From contig NC_081339.1 of the NCBI RefSeq assembly GCF_022539665.2, positions 9,731,367-9,795,366 of the forward strand: a stretch of 64,000 nt of DNA, written 5' to 3'. Source of the stretch: Daphnia carinata. Its lineage: Eukaryota; Arthropoda; Branchiopoda; Diplostraca; Daphniidae. Below are positions 1-11,382 of the stretch, one piece after another (position 1 is the first letter of the stretch; every line of letters starts with the position of its first letter). The position numbers and the translations under genes are program-made. The notes under the pieces are model-generated. The model saw only the letters and a program-made list of their open reading frames with translations, did not search any database and was not told the DNA's origin.

Positions 1-184
1 AACGCACAATGATATAAAGATCATTATGGTGCGTTTGCAGATTTCTCATCATGTTGGATGTGGTCCCACAAAACGGCACTTTAGTGGGACAATGGAAACA
101 CTGGCAGACTTTCCCACCTAAAGCTCCAACTTTTTCAAAATAAGTCCACACAGGACTACGGGTTCGTTTTGCATTTTCAGACAT
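1..184 (-). pseudogene. BED-type zinc finger fragment (hAT-like transposase N-terminus), cut by window edge
   Basis: Reading leftward from an ATG at 182-184 gives 61 open codons up to the window edge. The peptide begins MSENAKRTRSPVWTYFEKVG and continues with a cysteine cluster (CQCFHC), then CGTTSNMMRNL and a His pair about 20 residues later. The order aromatic VW-x-YF, Cys-x2-Cys, GTTSNM, then His is that of the BED zinc finger, the DNA-binding N-terminus of hAT transposases and of genes domesticated from them. The catalytic part would lie left of the window. An intact host BED-finger gene cannot be excluded, because everything visible is open. Confidence 0.7.
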
Positions 185-2095
185 CTGATATGAATAATTA
201 AAATAAATCATTAATAAATACCATACATAATGTGTATACATTGTATACAATGCACAAAAAGGTAAATTATTAACATAAATGGGTGCGTAATGAGCTTACC
301 TTGACGAACGTGGTATGAAGACATGATGGAAATAAAATGGAACAAAATGGAAACAAAAAATCTTTCAACTACGAAAACCTGGATTCGAAGAGAAATTGGT
401 CGCGTTCCAATTCAACATCAGCTTCTCCATCTGATGAATTTAGTTCGTCATCATCATAAATAGTAAATTAGTTTTATGATTTATTTTTTTCCTAATATAA
501 ATAACCTTTTTTTTCTTATAGAAATAAGAACATCTGGTTGGCAAGATGCCATATAGCGCTTTATGTTCCCCAGATTTTAATTTCTGTTTTTTATAACGGC
601 ATATCGAGGAAACCGGAATTAATTATCCAACCCAGAATCAACCGCCATGTTACAACTAAGTCAAAAGGTAGGTTAAATATTATACATCGAACCAACTTTT
701 TGTATGTCCCGTGCAACCTTACCTGTTAATTAACTTACTTAATTTTCCTTTTTTCCTTTCTTATTTCTTTTTTAAGAAAATTCCTTACGTTGTTTGAGGA
801 ATAGCTCAGTGTGTTATTATATGTAATGTTATGTATTATTAGAGGAAAAAAGAATACAAGCAACGCGTAATTGAGCGTTTGGGCGGACCATTTGGTTTCA
901 CTGCGAGGGCCAATGTGTAGTTTAACGAACGCTTTTAATATTTTTTTTTTTTTAAGAATGGCCGTCTTGTAATTATAGGTTATAACTATGAGACGTACGC
1001 TATTTGTATGCGTAGCGTACGTGTGTCTCTTGTTTGCGATAGTGACGGGGTGGCTTGTCGTTCTTAAATAGATTTTAGATTGTCGTTTTTAGTCAATCAT
1101 CTTTTGTCTTCCTCCTTCTTTTTGTTATGGATAAAGAAGAAGATGGTTGTCTGTTTTACATTTGATTTTAAAGGCAACTATTTTTTATCTATGCCGGTGC
1201 GAATGATACCAATCTGACGGCGTGTATCAACTGTTTTTATATTTGTCTTTCTTTTGAGTTGTCGATTTTTTTTGTTCTTTTATGGTTGGGGAGATACGAG
1301 GCCGGCCGTCGAAAGAGATTTGAAGCGTTGAAGCTGGACGACACACACACAAACACACGGAAGAATATAAAGGGAAACGTATACAAATCAAAACCAAACA
1401 AAAAAAGGACAACTTGTTGAATGCATGGAACGAAGCCTATTATTTCTAGAAAGAAAGAAAAAGAAAGGGAAGGAGGATTGAAATAGATAAATAAATAGAA
1501 TAAGTGGTGGTATGATGGAAAAAGAAAGAAAGAGAAGATACCTTTTTGCCGCTTTGCTTTGAAAAACGTCTTGACGGGGTCTTGTGTCCAGGGTCACCTG
1601 GCCCAGCAAAAGAAGGGACCCGCACGTCACTCTGAGGTCGGCTGGATTTGCTTTCATCTTTATTTCACCCTTGTCGGTGCGCCGGATCCCACCATTCCAT
1701 TTTCTTCCGCAACGTAATAAATCTGTAATATTGACATTAATTAGCGCCACAAGCTGTAAATAAATGATATTTACCATAATCTCCTTTCTGGCGTGTTCGG
1801 CTTACATCCAGTACATCTCTTAGAGTGGTATTTCTACTTGACACGCCTTTTGAACGATCTGTAGCTGAGAAATACTTCTAGATTAACGACAGCAAGATCC
1901 TTTTCGTGGGTGAAACCAACACCGATAGTTCATCTTGGCTATCGATATGCTCAAGTGTCTTTCTAAGACGAATCACGATGCAACGACATTTAATAAGAAT
2001 AATACATTTAATAGTCATCAACAACTGTGAGTGATAAACAATGAATAGTTTTTAGTTTTTTAAATTAGTAATCAACCTTTGTTATTTCATTATAT
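185..2095. other. AT-rich stretch with no supported gene
   Basis: About 1.9 kb with only short open frames lacking family motifs. It contains poly-T runs and low-complexity AT stretches. I see no tRNA, coding exon or clear repeat here; it may be non-coding flank of the hAT-like and Harbinger fragments on either side. Confidence 0.5.
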
Positions 2096-3283
2096 GGAAT
2101 CGGAGATTTGCTGACGTTTTATTTCAGCGAAGTGATCAAAAATACCAGGGGCGTAAGGAAAGTTATTAACATTGCAATTAAGGGCGTCTTCGTCTAGCTT
2201 TCCCCCGTAGAATAGATCTCCTTGTTGAATACAAATATTATGCAAAATACAACAAGTAACAACGATATCAACACCTTTTTCAATATTAGTGTTAACATCT
2301 AAACATCGCTTAAATCTATTTTTATATCCCCAAACACAAGTTCAATAACCATTCTGGGAGAAGAAAGTTTCTTATTGAAAATCTTTTTGGCAATAGGTAG
2401 CCGACCATTAATTTTTTTATATGGAGTTATTAACCATTGTTTTAAGGGAAACGCGCAATCCGCAATGATGTGGTGTGAGTTTTGACTAAAAAAGCGGTGA
2501 CATTCGGTATCTAGTTGATGGAATAAGGAACTATTTTGGAATACAGTGGAATCATGGACACTTACCGGGAACCCACAAAAGACATGAAAATGGTCGGTCA
2601 GGTAAAGCAGCAGTCATAAGATTGAAACTACAAAATTGCTTGTAGTTTCGATATGGTACCTGATTTGAGGATTTTGGTGAAATGTGGCAACTATCAAGAG
2701 CAGATACCGCACCAGGAAAATTAGCCTTTATGCGAAACGAACTCGAAACTGCAGGTATTTCCTGTATGCTTGGCCACTTAATAAAATCACGCTGCCTTTG
2801 GATGAAACCTACAAAACTAGGCAACTATGTTACAAACTGAGAGTCCGTTCTATTGAACTTATCAGCCAACAGTCTAAGGGAAACTTGAATTTCTAAGTAC
2901 TGAAGGTTTATATACAATATTTCATAGAGAGACATGGGTTCACATCCTCCATGAGATCTGATATCAGAACGGAAGTTGCTTTCTTTTAAATAAGCCAATA
3001 TGTATTGGAAGTTTGTTATCGTTACCCTAAAGTGTTTGAAGAAATCTGCATCTGAGTACACAGCTATAACATTTAGGTAGCCCACTTGACAACGATGACG
3101 CTCCATTTCAGTGGGTCCGATAAAAGTCAATAATTCATCATCCACTGAGTCAGAATCACTTTCCTCACTGGATGATTGAATGTTATTGTAAATATATTGC
3201 GACAGAAGAAGACATAATGTTCTTTTAGCTGCCATTTTACTTAAATGTATATAAATGTTATTATATATAGTTACTTCAATCAA
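2096..3283 (-). pseudogene. PIF/Harbinger (HARBI1-like) transposase, decayed
   Basis: Minus-strand pieces together make a DDE_Tnp_4/HARBI1-type transposase. The N-terminal piece (about 2825-3283) has an acidic SSSEESDSDS stretch and the helical segment FRVTITNFQYILAYL. The next piece (about 2552-2824) contains PGAVSALDSCHI, matching the family's G-x-(I/L)-D-x-x-HI block with the first catalytic Asp, followed by YRNYKQFCSFNLMTA, the usual Y-N-x-K-x-x-x-S-x-N block. Further left, about 2310-2470, the translation gives ADCAFPLKQWLITPY and RMVIELVFGDIK, the second Asp and final Glu blocks. The pieces are joined by frame changes and the terminal repeats are unclear, so this is a dead copy. Confidence 0.75.
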
Positions 3284-3599
3284 TAATATAATACTTACAA
3301 ATATTTAGGGTGGAGTTTTTAGAAAATAAAATGGTTGTATTAATTGTAACTTTGATACTTTTTTTGTTTTTTCTGCAGACGAAGCCGATTTGCAGTAGGA
3401 ATCGGGTGTTACAGAAATTTTGGACTAGTGTCCATTGCCACCACCAGGCTGTTTCCGATCGTTGTCAAACTTGTCGTATAAGCTGTGCGTAGTGGATGTT
3501 GTTTAGACTTCAAGGTACAGTTTGGATTGGAGAAGAAAGTTGGCAAGGTGATCTCGGATGAGGAGCAGCGAGCCTTTGTGGACTTGTTGGTTTAGGCCA

Positions 3600-6500
3600 A
3601 GAATATTGACTGTGTATCAGGTAAGATTTAGTTGTGAGAGAAGTTGTTTAAGAGGTGTGTAACATGTGGAGAGATGTTCGCAGGCTGTGAGGACATGGCC
3701 TACATTTTCGATTTCAGGGCAGCCATGGCGACAGTGGGGCTGTGTGTCATATCAAATTTGCTCATATGTGCATTTAACCTGTTGTGCCCACTTCTGAGTC
3801 GGTGGAGTGCTGTGTTGACCATTCTGTTTGGATGATGATGCCATTCTGTGATTCCAAGCCTGGTTTTAGAGGTAACACATAGTTTCCCACATTTTTTAAG
3901 ATCGTTGAGGGTTGATGTTGACCATTTGTTTTTATACAAGGCTATGATTTCGTGTGTTGATAAAGGATTGCTGATGGAGTTTTCAAGAGTGATATTTTCT
4001 GTTTCATTGGCCAGTTTGTCAGCCTTTCCGTTGCCAGTGATGCCAACATGACTGGGGATCCAGGTAAGATGAGTAACTGTGCCAGATAAGATGAGTAATT
4101 GTGCCTGCCGCCTTAAGTCCTAATAACATGTTCCATATTTTGAGCAAGATTGGATTAGGTACAGTCCTTGGGGTAGCATCGATGGCTAGGAGGGCAGCCT
4201 TAGAGTCTATGAAAATGTGTAGTTTAGTTTGGTTGGAGTCATGGAAGTAGCATGCATCGAGGGCTGTCAGGATGCCATACAGTTCAGCTGTTTGGATGTT
4301 AGAACCTCTAGAGAGGTGCCAGGCTTTGTTCAGATTGATGGAGGGGAAGGTGAATGCACATGTAGTGGCATTGTTTTTGATTGAGCCGTCAGTGTAACCT
4401 GTCATTGCAGTGGAGGAGATTTGTGAGGCAATATTTCTAAATGTTGCTCGGGCTTTCGGTTGGTTGCAAGAGGCGTCCGTTTTGTTCATGGGGAACCATG
4501 TCGTTTTGTGAGTGGGAATTGACCAAGGGGGCGGATTTTTTTGTTGGGCAGTGTAGCTGGGGTCTTTCTTAAAAACTTTTTTCTCTATTGTCATGATGCC
4601 TTTGATATGCGAGACTAGGCTGAGAATGCTTCTGGGTGGCCAGGGATTGGGGTTTGTGGCGTGGAACTGTGCGCGTATGTAGGCTACATAGTATTTTTGT
4701 TTTTTTCCCCGAGTTTTATGAGGTATCGGGCCGCTAGTCATTTCATTCGGGTTTTTGTTGGTTCTATTCCTAGTTCTGAGTATAGTATTTCAGTAGGGGT
4801 GGATTTTATGGAACCCAGTATTAAGCGGATGATTCCACGGGTGATTATGTCTTTTTTTGAGATGTTTGAAGGGCTGGCTCCACCATAGGCGAAAATTCCA
4901 TAGTCAATCTTGCTTCAAATTAGGGTTTTGAAGAGGGTTGCTAGGGTTTGTATGTTTGGTCCATATTTTTGATTGATTATTATACTGAAAAGATATCTTT
5001 TTATTTTGCAGCTGGATATTACTGCGTCAATGCTGGCTGACCACTTCACGGCAAAAAGCTGCATTGCAACGCCTCTGGTGACCAAGTGTGAAAGTACACT
5101 TTCCGCCCAAAAACTTAGAAGGGAGTTAACTTCAAGGGATAAGGAGGGGTATTGAGAAAAATTATTTTTGAAAAAATAACATTACATCTATATTAAGTAA
5201 GGAATGCTACATCTTTTGGGAAAAAAGAATTTATTTAGCTCAATTCTAAGTATTTTATTTAAAAATTAAAAAAACCTAGTCTTAGCATTACGCTTATGGG
5301 GAAAAACCGGGTGTGCCTATTTCGTGAACAAGGACCTAGAGCCTTAGCGGTAAGTTCTACAAAAAAACGAAGTGTTAGTGAATTGTAGATCACGACTTAA
5401 TCTGATCGGCAAAAATTTAAAAAAAAATCTAGCTTTATCCATTAAATAGCAATGGGAGTTTAAAAAACACAGTAGCGCCATAAGAATACACGTAGATGGG
5501 GGAGGTGTGCCTAATAATTTGGTGGGTACTGTAGATTGCGACATCATCAGCGTAGTGGAGGGCGGTAATTTCGGGTGGGGGGAGGGGCAGGTCACTCATC
5601 ATAACATTAAATAGTGTGGGGCTAAGTACAGCTCCTTGGGGGACCCCTGGGACGAGATGGCCTATGTCTGAGAGGTTATTTCCTATTCTCACTCGCCCAC
5701 TCCTATCTGTGAGGAAGGATTGGATCCAGCTGAGGATAGGTCCTGTTATTTGCATCTTAGAGAGTTTGAACATGACACCATCGCATTGAGTGCGGTCAAA
5801 CGCCTTGGCAATGTCGAGGAATACCGCATACGTGGAGAAGCCCTTGCTAAAGCCAGTGCTATTTTCAAGAGCTAGAATGTGATCCAAGGTGCTTCTACCA
5901 AGACGAAAACCGGCTTGCGATGGCTGCAGGTGGTTATTTTCTTCGAGATGCCAGACCAGCCGGCTCTTAATGACTCTTTCCATTGTTTTCCCTGGACATG
6001 ATGTGAGGGATATAGGGCGAAAGGACGCTGGGTCTTCTGCATTTTTGTTGGGTTTGAGGATCGGGATTATTAGGGCTTCTTTCCAGTCATTTGGGGTACA
6101 GCCGTTTGCGAGGAGAGTGTTGAGTAGGTGGCGAAGCACCTCACGGTTGTCGTATGTGAGGTTAGATAGCATTTTATTATGCGTGAGGTCTAGGCCCATT
6201 GAGTTACTTTTGCGTCTTTTAAGGGCTTGTGTTATTTCACCTGGTGTAATAAGGGAGTTGAGAGCGCTGAGGTCTGGTGACTCGATGGCGGTCCTTATGG
6301 CTTCTTCTATGTTATCTTGTTCTTCTGGGCGGTTATTGAAGTTGTCTATGAATGTTTTTAGGAATATATTAGCTCTTTCTTCGGGTTCGTCTATTAGAGT
6401 CCCATCAGTCAGGCGGAATGAATGCCCGTTTGCGGAAAGGGTGTGTCCACGGCCGGTCAACGCTTTGGCAATTGCTGACATGGTATGTTGCTCTTTGTGG

Positions 6501-7560
6501 GAGCTGAGGCTAATAATGAATGTTTGCCATGATTGTTTCTTGGCATTGATTAAGGTTTCTCTGTTTTGGGCCTCAGCTTTTTTCCAGGCGATCTTTTTGT
6601 TATCCGAGAAGGGGTCTGAGCAGCCAGAGAGGGCCTTCCTGGTAGTACGGACATGGTTATTGCAGTCCTTATTCCACCATGGCTTGCTTGGTTCTGGTGG
6701 GGGGACTCGGCCTAAAGAATGTGTGACTGGCAACCATTAGGGAATCATGGAATAGCTTGTATGTTTCGTCTGGGTTTGTCTTTTCAGTGTAGTGTTTGTT
6801 GAGGAGTATATATATGTGGGCATTACAGTCAGTCCATAGCTCGTCGCGGAATATCCATCTAGGTGGGGGGGCAGTTATTTTTTGGGGGTAGTTTTGGTTT
6901 CCATGATGACCGGGAAATGGTCGCTGCCTAGGTATGGGCCTAGTGTGATGGTGGAGTCTCAAGCGATTGGGGGGGGGGCAGAATGTAAGGTCGATTGTTG
7001 ATGTTTTCCCGGTAGGAGGGTTTATGTAAGTTCCCAGTGAGTAGGGGGTAATTAGAGCAATGTCCGGGGTTTCTATTAGAGCACTATAAATAGACTTTCC
7101 GCTTCTATTTGAATTAGATACATTACTCCATAGCTTATGGTGGCCGTTAAAGTCCCCCCCCCCCGAGTATCCGGTTGTTTTTGCGATCAAGTAGGGGCAG
7201 AATTTCTTCTTAGTTGCAGTCACGCGAGGGACAGTATGCGGAGATTATGTCGATCGCCGTGTTGTTGGAAGTGCTAATAGTGATTTCTACCATTTCGAGT
7301 TTGGGGCTATTTGTGAATGTCAATGGGGCATGTGGGAGAGAGTGGTGTACTAGTATGGCAACTCCACCGCCAGGCCAGCCAGTTCGATTTTTTAGAATAT
7401 TGTTATAGGAGCGGAATTTAATAGAAAAGGTGTTCAACCAGGAGGTTTCGCGAAGGAGTACGACGGAGGGTTTTTGTGAACTAAGAAAATTATGGAATTC
7501 TTCTAAGCGGGACCTGGTGAAGCCACGCGCGTTCCACAGGATACATTTGAAATTGTTCAT
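3600..7560 (-). pseudogene. LINE ORF2: AP endonuclease, reverse transcriptase, RNase H
   Basis: The endonuclease start at 7560 reads MNNFKCILWNARGF, with later GWPGGGVAILVHH and AYCPSRD, typical of exonuclease-endonuclease-phosphatase domains. A frame change near 7215 leads to the GDFNGHHKLW motif. The reverse transcriptase piece (6733-5435) shows FRPISLTSCPGKTMERVI, FLDIAKAFD, GVPQGAVLSPTLFN and the catalytic YADD at about 5550. After a 0.5-kb unexplained gap the thumb resumes (SKIDYGIFAYGG, about 4920), followed by the RNase H piece (4741-4019) with TGYTDGS, ETAELYGI-like and FIDSKAAL blocks. The last Cys/His segment is at about 3735-3650. Several frameshifts; not functional. Confidence 0.8.
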
Positions 7561-8660
7561 TTGTTACTTTTGTATTGATGGGTCTTATAGTTTTTCCGTC
7601 CAGAGCTATAGTCGTTGCGGATTTGGATTTGGGAAGGAGTTTTGGCATTTCTAGGGGTATCGTGGGAGGACGAGCTAGATTCTGAATCGGGGATAGAGGT
7701 AACATCCATGGATTTAGGGGCAGGTAGACGTGCGGGTAGAATGTGTTCTAGCTGATCGAATCGCCCAGAAAATTTTGCTTCGAATTGATTAATTCTGCAG
7801 TTAATGCTGTCTACATCTGATTTAACGCTGTTTTTTTAATTCTAGGTTGTTGATGGTGATGTCTTTTACGGATCTTAATTCCTCTTGGAGCAGCTGGATT
7901 TCTGCTATCATTTTTTCAATTTGGCTCGTGTCCGGCGAGCTTGTTTGCACAGGCGGCAACACTGTTGGACGACGGACTACTGAGCTGTAGGATCCGCTTA
8001 TGTGTGTGCGGGCCTCTTTAACTGTTATATTTTTGTCTATGGCGAATTTGATAAGGCCGGTTAGTTCTTCATAAATTGGACAGTTCTTAGATTGGAGGCG
8101 TGGGAGAAACTGTTGCAATTAATACACTTTTGGATACAGATGTCTGTGGGGTCATGAGTTACACCGCAGTTTTTACAGGTGCCACTGGGACTAGAGCAAT
8201 AGTTTCTTCTATGACCTAGACGAAAGCAAATGGTGTATTTGTAGGGGAAGGGGTAGTAGATAAGAACCGGGAAGCTAAGACCGATGATGGAAATCCTGAC
8301 TGGAAGGGCTTTGTCGAACGTAAGGAGGACGGACTCAGACGATTCTTTAGAGCCAGTGTTGTTTCTGAAAAACCGCTGCGCTTTTACTACCCATTGGTCT
8401 TTCAGTGCGTCGAGGAGATCTTCATCAGATTCTGAGAGTGGAACTCTTTTTATGATGCCCTTTTTACCATTGAGAAAATTTGGGAGAGAAGCAATAATTG
8501 TTCGGCCTGCTATTTGGGTAAGTTGCAAAAGAGCTTGTTGTTGTGTGGTATCGATAGGATAAACGAACATGTTGCCTCCGCGGGGGCAGTCAGAATGTCC
8601 TGGTTTGCCTATCAGGTTCATGATCTCATGGACAATGGCTTTAAGGGCTGCCATATCCAT
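7490..8660 (-). pseudogene. LINE ORF1 (Gag-like, zinc knuckles)
   Basis: The main frame begins MDMAALKAIVHEIMNLIGKP at 8660 and runs to 8061; a second frame (8118-7822) and a third (7705-7490) continue it, so at least two frameshifts are present. Residues about 140-195 hold the nucleic-acid-binding knuckles: a first one that has lost its leading Cys (CFRLGHRRNYC), then CKNCGVTHDPTDIC and CINCNSFSH. The continuation contains a Leu-rich helical stretch (KMIAEIQLLQEELRSV) that could be a coiled coil. LINE ORF1 proteins bind element RNA. The open frame may begin upstream of 8660, because in-phase residues continue to about 8710. Confidence 0.7.
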
Positions 8661-8745
8661 TTGTCGGAAGTTCGCCTTGCCATCAGTTACTTCGAGAATT
8701 ACAGGGGGGGCTTACCGGAGGACGGCGGGGCAATTTTACACAGAA

Positions 8746-9042
8746 GATGAACAAAAATAAAGCAGACGTCGATGTAGCAGGCAGCCACCTGGCGGATGTC
8801 AAACGACAATAACTGTCATTTTACCCTAAACTAGTAGTTCAGCTGGGCAGTTCAACCTCAGGCCATTTTAACGTCAAGCACTCACAATCGTTGAACTAAA
8901 AATTTTGAACTAACGGTTGACGCCAAAATACGCCCTGAGTCAGTCGTAAGCTCGGCACAAATGTGAATAAAAGAAAATTTTTACCATTTCCCAAATCAGA
9001 AATATGATTAAAAGGTGTAACAGCAGGAAAATGTTGGATAGC
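8746..9042. other. Spacer between LINE and inverted-repeat arm
   Basis: About 300 bp, presumably LINE 5' leader and flank. No coding signal seen. Confidence 0.4.
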
Positions 9043-9212
9043 TGGAGAAATAGGACCTGGAGAAATAGGACCCGGAGATTAAGGACCTCAAAATAGGACC
9101 TGGAGAAATAGGACCCGGCGAAATAGGACCCAATTTTCAAACATTTTTTGAAGGGTCCTATTTCTCCATCATAAGGGTCCTATTTCTCCTTGGTATTGGT
9201 CCTGTTTCTCCA
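9043..9212. repeat. Palindromic array of GGAGAAATAGGACC motifs
   Basis: Several forward copies (about 9043-9131) of a 14-bp motif, GGAGAAATAGGACC or near variants, are followed by the short palindrome TTCAAACATTTTTTGAA and then three reverse-complement copies (about 9157-9205). The whole can fold into a long cruciform. Related arrays occur at 27590-27775 and 35104-35260. Confidence 0.8.
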
Positions 9213-9955
9213 GCTTCGAACGACTAAAAATCGAACGAGCATTATTCGTCCGATATTAAGGAAGAAAACCGAACGGCTCATATTGGTTTCTGCACTTCAA
9301 ACACCGTTATCAATATGACGTGTTTTCACTCAATCATAATTTTTTTTTTGAATTAGTATTCGTAATTTTTTTGCATGATTATATGCTTTATCTATTGCTT
9401 TTTAGAGCTCATTTAATAGAAAAGTAATTTTGTTCACACAGTATTTGGATTTTTGCATTTGACATTTTCTTACTGGTGTTTTCAGGCTTACCATCACCCT
9501 CCCTTTACTATTGTCCTTATTCACTTTTTTTTTTATTTTTTCTTCGTGCCTCAATGATGAATCTTGGGAGGGCGTATAAGTACCTCTTAATACACAGACA
9601 AATAAGAAAATTATTATATAAAAATAATTTAAGAAACGTTAATTAATAATGAAACACTGTTTGCCCTTGCGCAAAATATTGTTTTTGCCTTTTGCGGTCA
9701 AAGGAAAGAACTAGGCCTACATGGTAAGCACGAAAATTGAATGAGTTCCGTGGGGGTTTTGGTGGGGCTAGGAACGAGATTTGTTATCATGATGTCTAGT
9801 TCAGTATTACTAACATTTTATGAATTATGTATATAGGAATACTATTACAATCTTACACAAACTATCGTCTGAAGCAAGGACAAAAAAAAAGACTACTATA
9901 ATTCAATCTTGATTCAAATACCATTTATTTCTTTATTACATTTTTAATTCCGTAG
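9043..9955 (+). repeat. Left arm of a 0.9-kb inverted repeat
   Basis: This stretch matches the reverse complement of 26918-27775 along most of its length. Clear matches are the motif array at the outer end, the short hairpin TTCAAACATTTTTTGAA, a block around 9470-9530 (ACTGGTGTTTTCAG versus ACTGGCGTTTCCAG), CCTCTTAATACA near 9590, CATGGTAAGCACG near 9720, and the long block around 9865-9950 (ATCGTCTGAAGCAAGGACAA, then GATTCAAATACCATTTAT). Similarity fades inward near 9955. The two arms are clearly diverged, so the structure is old. Arms of this kind suggest a DNA transposon or fold-back element, but no transposase is visible between them. Confidence 0.75.
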
Positions 9956-10125
9956 CATGCATTTCACACTTAGGAATTAGTTCCCTAAAATTTTCAATTT
10001 AAATTTTAAGTAATTAAAAATGGATTACGCAAACATTCGTAAGAGTTTTATCAATTGTACAAATCGTTTATTTCTCTCATTGAGCATAAGCATAGATACA
10101 GAATTATAGGGTGTCTTTCACTTAC

Positions 10126-10644
10126 CACTTGTGGCTTGAACGGTGGTGGAATCTGCGTGTAGGAGACAGGGTTAAATCAAAACATTCAAATACAACCTGC
10201 ACGCCTACGTACCTTCCCTTGAACTAGATCTGTCCAAGAAATCGGTAGGAAAAATGGATGTAGAATGATTTCTTGATAATCTTCAGAGCCGCCTCCTAAT
10301 CTCTTATGTGGATCCTTAGCTAAAAGCCCACCAAGAAGATCTTTCGCTTTCTGCAATAGTGTTCGAGGGAATCTAACTTCTTCCAAAAGAATACGGTCAA
10401 AGAGAATGTCGCGATCCCGGTCGTAAAACGGAAAGTGACCCCAAATGAGCTCATACATGACAACACCCAAGCCCCACCAACGTACTGCACTCCCGTAGTC
10501 GTTGTCTTCCAAGCACTTTCGGGGCAAGGTACTCGGGGGTTCAGCAAATGTTTTGGCAGTCCGTCCGTACGTGGTATCCTCTTTACAAAGTCCAAAGTCA
10601 GCAATCTTTATGTGTCCATCTTTGTCGAGTAACAAATTTTGCAG
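10126..10644 (-). pseudogene. Akt/PKB-like AGC kinase gene fragment, two exons with intron
   Basis: The exon 10644-10213 encodes the C-lobe of an Akt-type kinase: [19 protein letters not shown] (DFG motif), [26 protein letters not shown] and [14 protein letters not shown] intron of 60 bp (10212-10153) follows, then a 27-bp exon (10152-10126) encoding IPPPFKPQV and a GTAAGTG donor. Akt has a matching PPFKPQV segment after the catalytic domain. The copy is broken. The activation loop, normally a TFCGTPEYLAPE-like block, reads out of frame between two compensating indels; the correct phase contains a TGA, and the DWWGLG aspartate is Arg. Retained introns show capture of genomic DNA rather than a retrocopy. 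No N-lobe or PH domain is present. Confidence 0.85.
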
Positions 10645-10954
10645 CTGGTTACAAAAAATCGTTTCGTGGGTGAAACTCCAAGAAACAAAACCATTTATCT
10701 ATCAGGTTGTTTCCTTAAGGTCCCTTAGTTGGGAGTACTACGGACGTCATTAGTTGGACGTCTGCACAATGGCAAATCCCTATGTTCAGTGAACGTACGT
10801 ATTGGAACATCCTGGGAATATCCGGATCACGGCAGCCAAAGGACGCAGGAAAATTTGTAATGGAAATAACTTCCAATTAAAATAAAACCATAAATTCTTT
10901 GTAATAGAATTACATTTCATTTATTTTTACAAAATACAAAAAATGACAAAAAAA
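10645..10954. other. Spacer with a polyadenylation-like signal
   Basis: Non-coding sequence between two captured gene fragments. On the minus strand an AATAAA lies at 10925-10920, about 30 bp after the stop codon of the small exon at 10955-11034, consistent with a captured gene 3' end. Confidence 0.4.
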
Positions 10955-11320
10955 TTACTCAAATTCTAAGCCCGGCGCAGTTTTGATGGCGTCAGCACGA
11001 TAGGAAGCCATATGGAAGATTGTTCTGAAGCAGCCTAGAATTATACAAATAAAAATTAGTACAAAATTTAGATTTCATCGGACAAAGTCAATGGTACATT
11101 TTACGTTTCTGATCGAATACCCTCGCCAGTAGCTTCGACGACAGCTTTCGGGGTGTCTGCGGCCGTCGATTTGGCAAAAACGGCCATCGTTTCCAATGAC
11201 GATGGCTTCATAGCCAACATGAGGTCCCAAGTCTGACCAAAACATGGAATGGTGCAGGTGCAGGTTGTTAATGCAGGTCGCCAAACTAAACGCAACCCAT
11301 TCACTGATTGCAACATTCAA
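10955..11320 (-). pseudogene. Two candidate exons of an unidentified gene (3' end)
   Basis: On the minus strand a frame at 11316-11101 (ending KAVVEATGEGIRSET) is followed about 65 bp later by an AG acceptor at 11036-11035. An 80-bp stretch then ends in TAA at 10957-10955 and can be read as CFRTIFHMASYRADAIKTAP plus five residues. A poly(A) signal follows. I do not recognise the protein, and the exon phases are not certain. It lies on the same strand as the kinase fragment and may have been captured with it. Confidence 0.3.
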
Positions 11321-11382
11321 GCTTGCCAGCCTCTCATTTTAAAAGCTAATAATGGTAATTTTAATTACAGTTGTCCCTGGAA

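Larger units (their letters stand above)
3359..8745 (-). mobile_element. Non-LTR retrotransposon (I/R1-like LINE with RNase H), broken
   Basis: One minus-strand element: a zinc-knuckle ORF1 (8660 to about 7500), then ORF2 with endonuclease (7560-6700), reverse transcriptase (6733-5435), an RNase H domain (about 4741-4020) and a C-terminal Cys/His segment (about 3940-3650). Its 3' end lies near an A-rich run at 3355-3375, as expected for target-primed insertion. The EN-RT-RNase H order is that of the I superfamily and relatives. Multiple frameshifts and stops make it inactive. The segment 4970-5435 does not read as LINE protein and may be an insertion or replacement. Confidence 0.85.

Noticed and set aside
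1388-1777. Minus-strand 129-codon frame
   Set aside because: No domain, low-complexity Phe/Leu/Ser run, no splice or conservation evidence.
5889-6740. Plus-strand 283-codon frame
   Set aside because: Exact antisense of the LINE reverse transcriptase, with no domain of its own.
9043-9212. CRISPR-like array
   Set aside because: Units are adjacent, variable and in both orientations with no unique spacers, and the genome is eukaryotic.
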